Program-made: the position numbers and the translations under genes
Source of the DNA: an uncultured Lachnospiraceae bacterium
GTDB taxonomy: Bacteria > Bacillota > Clostridia > Lachnospirales > Lachnospiraceae
Reading direction: 5' to 3'
DNA length: 7,540 nucleotides
NCBI GenBank assembly: GCA_947177105.1
Contig: CAMWTF010000115.1
Coordinates: 1-7,540, forward strand
Shown: positions 4,891 to 7,540 of the stretch, one piece after another
Layout: every line of letters starts with the position of its first letter
Position numbering within the stretch: position 1 is the first letter of the stretch
Notes under the pieces: generated by a model
The model's input: the letters and a program-made list of their open reading frames with translations, nothing else
Told to the model about the DNA's origin: nothing
The model's database searches: none

Positions 4891-6390
4891 TTAAATAAAT
4901 CTGTTCTTTTTTACCATTGCGACAAAATCCCGGTTATTTCTGGTGCGGGCAAACATATCCAAAATGCGGTCGGTGGCCTCATCGGATTTCAGACCGTTCA
5001 GCGCCTTGCGCATAATGCTGATTGCCTCCAGCTCTTCATTGTCAAGCAGCAGATCCTCTCTCCGGGTACTGGACTTGGCGATATCGATGGCCGGGAATAT
5101 CCGTTTCTCCGACAGCTTGCGGTCCAGCACGATCTCCATATTGCCCGTGCCCTTGAACTCCTCGTAGATAACATCATCCATCTTGGATCCGGTATCCACC
5201 AGCGCCGTGGCCAGAATCGTCAGGCTGCCGCCCTCCCGCATGTTGCGGGCAGCGCCGAAGAATCTCTTGGGCATGTGCAGAGAGGCGGGGTCAAGACCGC
5301 CGGACAGGGTACGCCCGCTGGGGGGAACCACCAGATTGTACGCCCTGGTCAGACGGGTGATAGAATCCAGCAGGATCACTACTTCTTTCTTATGTTCAAC
5401 CAATCTCTTGGCGCGCTCCACCACCATCTCCGCCACTCTCTTGTGATGCTCGGGCAGTTCGTCAAAGGTGGAGTAGATGACCTCCACATTGTCGCCGCAG
5501 ATCGCCTCCTTGATATCCGTGACCTCCTCTGGACGCTCGTCTATCAGCAGGATCAGCATATGCATATGGGGGTTGGTGCGCAGTATGGACTGCGCCACCT
5601 CCTTCAGCAGGGTTGTCTTACCAGCCTTGGGCGGGGATACGATCATACCGCGCTGTCCCTTACCCACAGGGCTGATCAGATCCATGACCCTCATGGCCAC
5701 ACTGCAGCCAGGCGTCTCCAGCTTGATACGCTCGTCCGGGAAAATAGGAGTCATGTCCTCGAAAGCCGTCCTCTTGGCGGATTCCTCGGGGGTATACCCG
5801 TTGATGGTCCTCACAAACAGCAGGGCGCTGAACTTCTCCTGCTGCGTCTTTATACGCTTGTTGCCCCGCAGGATATCGCCGGTCTTCAAGCCAAAACGCC
5901 GAATCTGGCTGGGCGCCACATACACATCCTCTGAACCGGGCAGATAATTGTCGCTTCTAATGAAGCCGTAACCGTCCGGCATTACCTCCAAAATGCCCTT
6001 CGCCTCAATGCCACTGTCCAGTTCCACCGGATACTGGGTGGAGTCATAGGCTTCGTTCACACGCACCGGTCTGGCTGGCTGTTCACCCTCCGCCGCTGGC
6101 CGGGTCCCCTCTGACCGGGTTCCTTCCGTCCTGCCCCCGTCAGCCCTGTGGGATTCCGCCCTGACGGGCTCTGCCTTCTCCACGGTTTTCTCCACCGGCT
6201 TTTCAACCGGATTCTTCGCCGCGTTCTCCGCAGGTTTGGCCGTCTCTTCCCTGGCCTTATCCTTCTCGTCCTCCGCCAGCATCGCATCCACCACCTCGGC
6301 TTTCTTCATGGTCGATACTCCCTTGATGCCTCGTATCTTAGCCAGTTCTTTCAACTGCACCAGTGCAAGTGATTCATACTTCTCTCTCAT
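4891..6390 (-). CDS. rho: Transcription termination factor Rho
   Basis: Rho is a hexameric RNA-dependent ATPase and helicase that ends transcription of untranslated RNA. The 499-residue product has a SAP-like N-terminal domain (1-43, LVQLKELAKIRGIKG) and then a charged low-complexity insert (about 44-117) rich in Glu, Lys, Pro, Ala and Arg with repeats such as PVEKPVEKTVEK and RTEGTRSEGTRP. The RNA-binding cold-shock-like domain follows from about 128 (GILEVMPDGYGFIRS), then the ATPase core with Walker A SPPKAGKTT (252-260), Walker B VVILLDSITR (337-346) and GTGNMEIVLDR (414-424). It is longer than the 419-residue E. coli protein because of the insert. The start at 6390 is fixed by AGGAGGAGCA just upstream; an in-frame ATG at 6441 is rejected. 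Transcription begins from a promoter facing away from the malic enzyme gene. Confidence 0.97.
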   Translation of the reverse strand: MREKYESLALVQLKELAKIRGIKGVSTMKKAEVVDAMLAEDEKDKAREETAKPAENAAKNPVEKPVEKTVEKAEPVRAESHRADGGRTEGTRSEGTRPAAEGEQPARPVRVNEAYDSTQYPVELDSGIEAKGILEVMPDGYGFIRSDNYLPGSEDVYVAPSQIRRFGLKTGDILRGNKRIKTQQEKFSALLFVRTINGYTPEESAKRTAFEDMTPIFPDERIKLETPGCSVAMRVMDLISPVGKGQRGMIVSPPKAGKTTLLKEVAQSILRTNPHMHMLILLIDERPEEVTDIKEAICGDNVEVIYSTFDELPEHHKRVAEMVVERAKRLVEHKKEVVILLDSITRLTRAYNLVVPPSGRTLSGGLDPASLHMPKRFFGAARNMREGGSLTILATALVDTGSKMDDVIYEEFKGTGNMEIVLDRKLSEKRIFPAIDIAKSSTRREDLLLDNEELEAISIMRKALNGLKSDEATDRILDMFARTRNNRDFVAMVKKNRFI

Positions 6391-6511
6391 TGCTCCTCCT
6401 ATTTTCTTTACCTCAAAAAATGTATTACTGTTCCTATTCAATTCGTCTTAAGGGGTATCTCTCGAATATATAACAGATGTGTCCCGTAACGGAATGAACT
6501 TGCTAGTACTG

Positions 6512-6517
6512 ATTATA
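6512..6517 (-). promoter_or_regulatory. Probable -10 box of the rho promoter
   Basis: A perfect TATAAT on the minus strand, about 120 bases before the rho start codon, gives a long leader of roughly 115 nt. No strong -35 is seen: TTCCTA at 17 bp matches only partly. Rho is often controlled through its own leader, and the length would allow it, but I see no clear attenuator in this stretch. Confidence 0.45.
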
Positions 6518-6554
6518 ATACACTTTTATGAAAATAGGAAGTGATTTTTGAGAA

Positions 6555-6568
6555 AAAATAATTATTTT
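6555..6568. promoter_or_regulatory. AT-rich palindrome in the rho / malic enzyme intergenic region
   Basis: AAAATAATTATTTT is a perfect 14-bp palindrome that ends one base before the -35 box of the malic enzyme promoter. It sits between two divergent promoters and could be an operator or an A-tract upstream element. AT-rich DNA yields such palindromes by chance, so confidence is low. Confidence 0.3.
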
Positions 6569-6569
6569 C

Positions 6570-6598
6570 TTGAAAAAAACCTGTATTCCCTATAGAAT
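6570..6598 (+). promoter_or_regulatory. Promoter for the malic enzyme gene
   Basis: TTGAAA (6570-6575), a 17-bp spacer and TAGAAT (6593-6598) make a sigma-A-type promoter. Transcription should start near 6605, about 47 bases before the start codon at 6652. A-rich sequence just upstream may strengthen it. Confidence 0.65.
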
Positions 6599-6651
6599 AG
6601 AGAGCATAAAACCTGTTTTGCAAACTCAAAATGCCAAAAGGAGATAGAATA

Positions 6652-7540
6652 ATGACAGCCAATGAAAAAGCGTTAATGCTTCACGAACAATGGAACGGCA
6701 AACTGGAGACCGTGTCCAAGACACCTGTAAAATCCAGGGAGGATCTGGCTCTGGCCTACACCCCCGGCGTGGCCGAGCCCTGCAAGGTCATCGCCCAGGA
6801 CAAGGCGGCGGCTTATACATACACCATGAAGGCCAACACTGTGGCCGTGGTGTCCGACGGCAGCGCCGTTCTGGGCCTGGGAAATATCGGCCCCTATGCC
6901 GCCATGCCCGTCATGGAAGGTAAGGCGGTTCTCTTCAAGGAGTTCGGCGGGGTCAACGCCGTGCCCATCTGCTTAGACACCCAGGACACGGAGGAGATCA
7001 TCAAGGCCGTCACCTGGATGGCCCCCGGCTTCGGCGGCATCAATCTGGAGGATATCTCCGCCCCCAGATGCTTTGAGATCGAGGAGCGGCTGAAAGCTGC
7101 CCTGGACATTCCCGTGTTCCACGACGACCAGCACGGCACAGCCATCGTGGTGCTGGCAGGCATCATCAACGCCCTGAAGGTAGTGGACAAAAAGAAGGAG
7201 GACTGCCGCATCGTGGTAAACGGGGCGGGCAGCGCCGGCGTGGCCATCACCAAGCTCCTGCTGACCTACGGTTTTCCCCATATCACCATGTGCGACAAAG
7301 TGGGCATCATCTCCAGATCCACGGAAGGGCTCAACTGGATGCAGCAGAAAATGGCGGAGGTGACCAATCTGGAGGGCAGGAGAGGCACTCTGACCGACGC
7401 GCTGAAGGGCGCGGATATCTTCGTGGGGGTCTCCGCCCCGGGCATTGTCACTCCCGAGATGGTGGCTTCCATGAATCACGACGCCATTCTCTTCGCCATG
7501 GCCAACCCGGTGCCGGAGATCATGCCCGATGTGGCCAAAG
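6652..7540 (+). CDS. NAD(P)-dependent malic enzyme, truncated by the window edge
   Basis: Malic enzyme decarboxylates malate to pyruvate with reduction of NAD+ or NADP+, linking C4 acids to pyruvate in the cytoplasm. The first 296 residues are present; short bacterial forms run to about 390-410. Visible features are the catalytic-tyrosine motif AYTPGVAEP (35-43), MEGKAVLFKEFGG with the expected catalytic Lys91 (88-100), metal-ligand regions NLEDISAP (131-138) and HDDQHGTA (157-164), the Rossmann loop GAGSAGVA (191-198) and FAMANPVPEI near the right edge. The start at 6652 has AAAAGGAG 8 nt upstream; an in-frame ATG at 6631 lies before that site. Cofactor preference cannot be called safely. 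It is divergent from rho and belongs to a separate transcript. Confidence 0.95.
   Translation, partial: MTANEKALMLHEQWNGKLETVSKTPVKSREDLALAYTPGVAEPCKVIAQDKAAAYTYTMKANTVAVVSDGSAVLGLGNIGPYAAMPVMEGKAVLFKEFGGVNAVPICLDTQDTEEIIKAVTWMAPGFGGINLEDISAPRCFEIEERLKAALDIPVFHDDQHGTAIVVLAGIINALKVVDKKKEDCRIVVNGAGSAGVAITKLLLTYGFPHITMCDKVGIISRSTEGLNWMQQKMAEVTNLEGRRGTLTDALKGADIFVGVSAPGIVTPEMVASMNHDAILFAMANPVPEIMPDVAK

Noticed and set aside
4654..5934. 426-codon plus-strand open frame opposite rho and rpmE
   Set aside because: It is a shadow of rho with no ribosome binding site or known motifs; it runs across both rpmE and rho.

Overview
The window looks chromosomal and comes from a Gram-positive anaerobe of the Clostridia, most likely a Lachnospiraceae-type genome. 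This is inferred from the gene order rho - rpmE - DUF1385 membrane protein - prmC - prfA, the strong AGGAGG-type ribosome binding sites, and the protein sequences (zinc-type L31, RF1 with a PET tripeptide, short malic enzyme). No genus can be fixed from sequence reading alone.

Layout. Positions 1-108 hold the start of an AraC-family regulator (minus strand, cut by the window edge), with its own promoter and a palindrome over the -10 box. Positions 208-235 hold a hairpin that is probably the end of the large minus-strand operon. Positions 267-1285 are an AT-rich accessory segment bounded by a direct repeat of the last 44 bases of prfA. It carries two overlapping minus-strand genes: a single-domain RelA/SpoT-like nucleotidyltransferase (TTG start) and a 74-residue protein that resembles DUF6718 (GTG start). 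Positions 1243-6390 are the conserved minus-strand translation/termination operon: rho, rpmE, a DUF1385 membrane protein, prmC and prfA. The prmC-prfA gap holds two perfect tandem 133-bp units, each containing a 90-bp imperfect palindrome. Positions 6391-6651 are a divergent promoter region. From 6652 to the right edge is a plus-strand malic enzyme, truncated by the window.

How the genes fit together. Rho ends transcription, L31 is a ribosomal protein, PrmC methylates the GGQ glutamine of release factors, and PrfA (RF1) is one of its substrates, so the operon couples transcription and translation termination. The accessory pair lies directly behind prfA with no room for a separate promoter, so it is probably co-transcribed with it. 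An alarmone-synthetase fold without a hydrolase domain, next to a small overlapping gene, suggests a toxSAS-type toxin-antitoxin module. The prfA-tail duplication suggests that it arrived by integration at the prfA 3' end. This pair is the most interesting part of the window; its toxin-antitoxin role and its mobility are inferences from layout and motifs.
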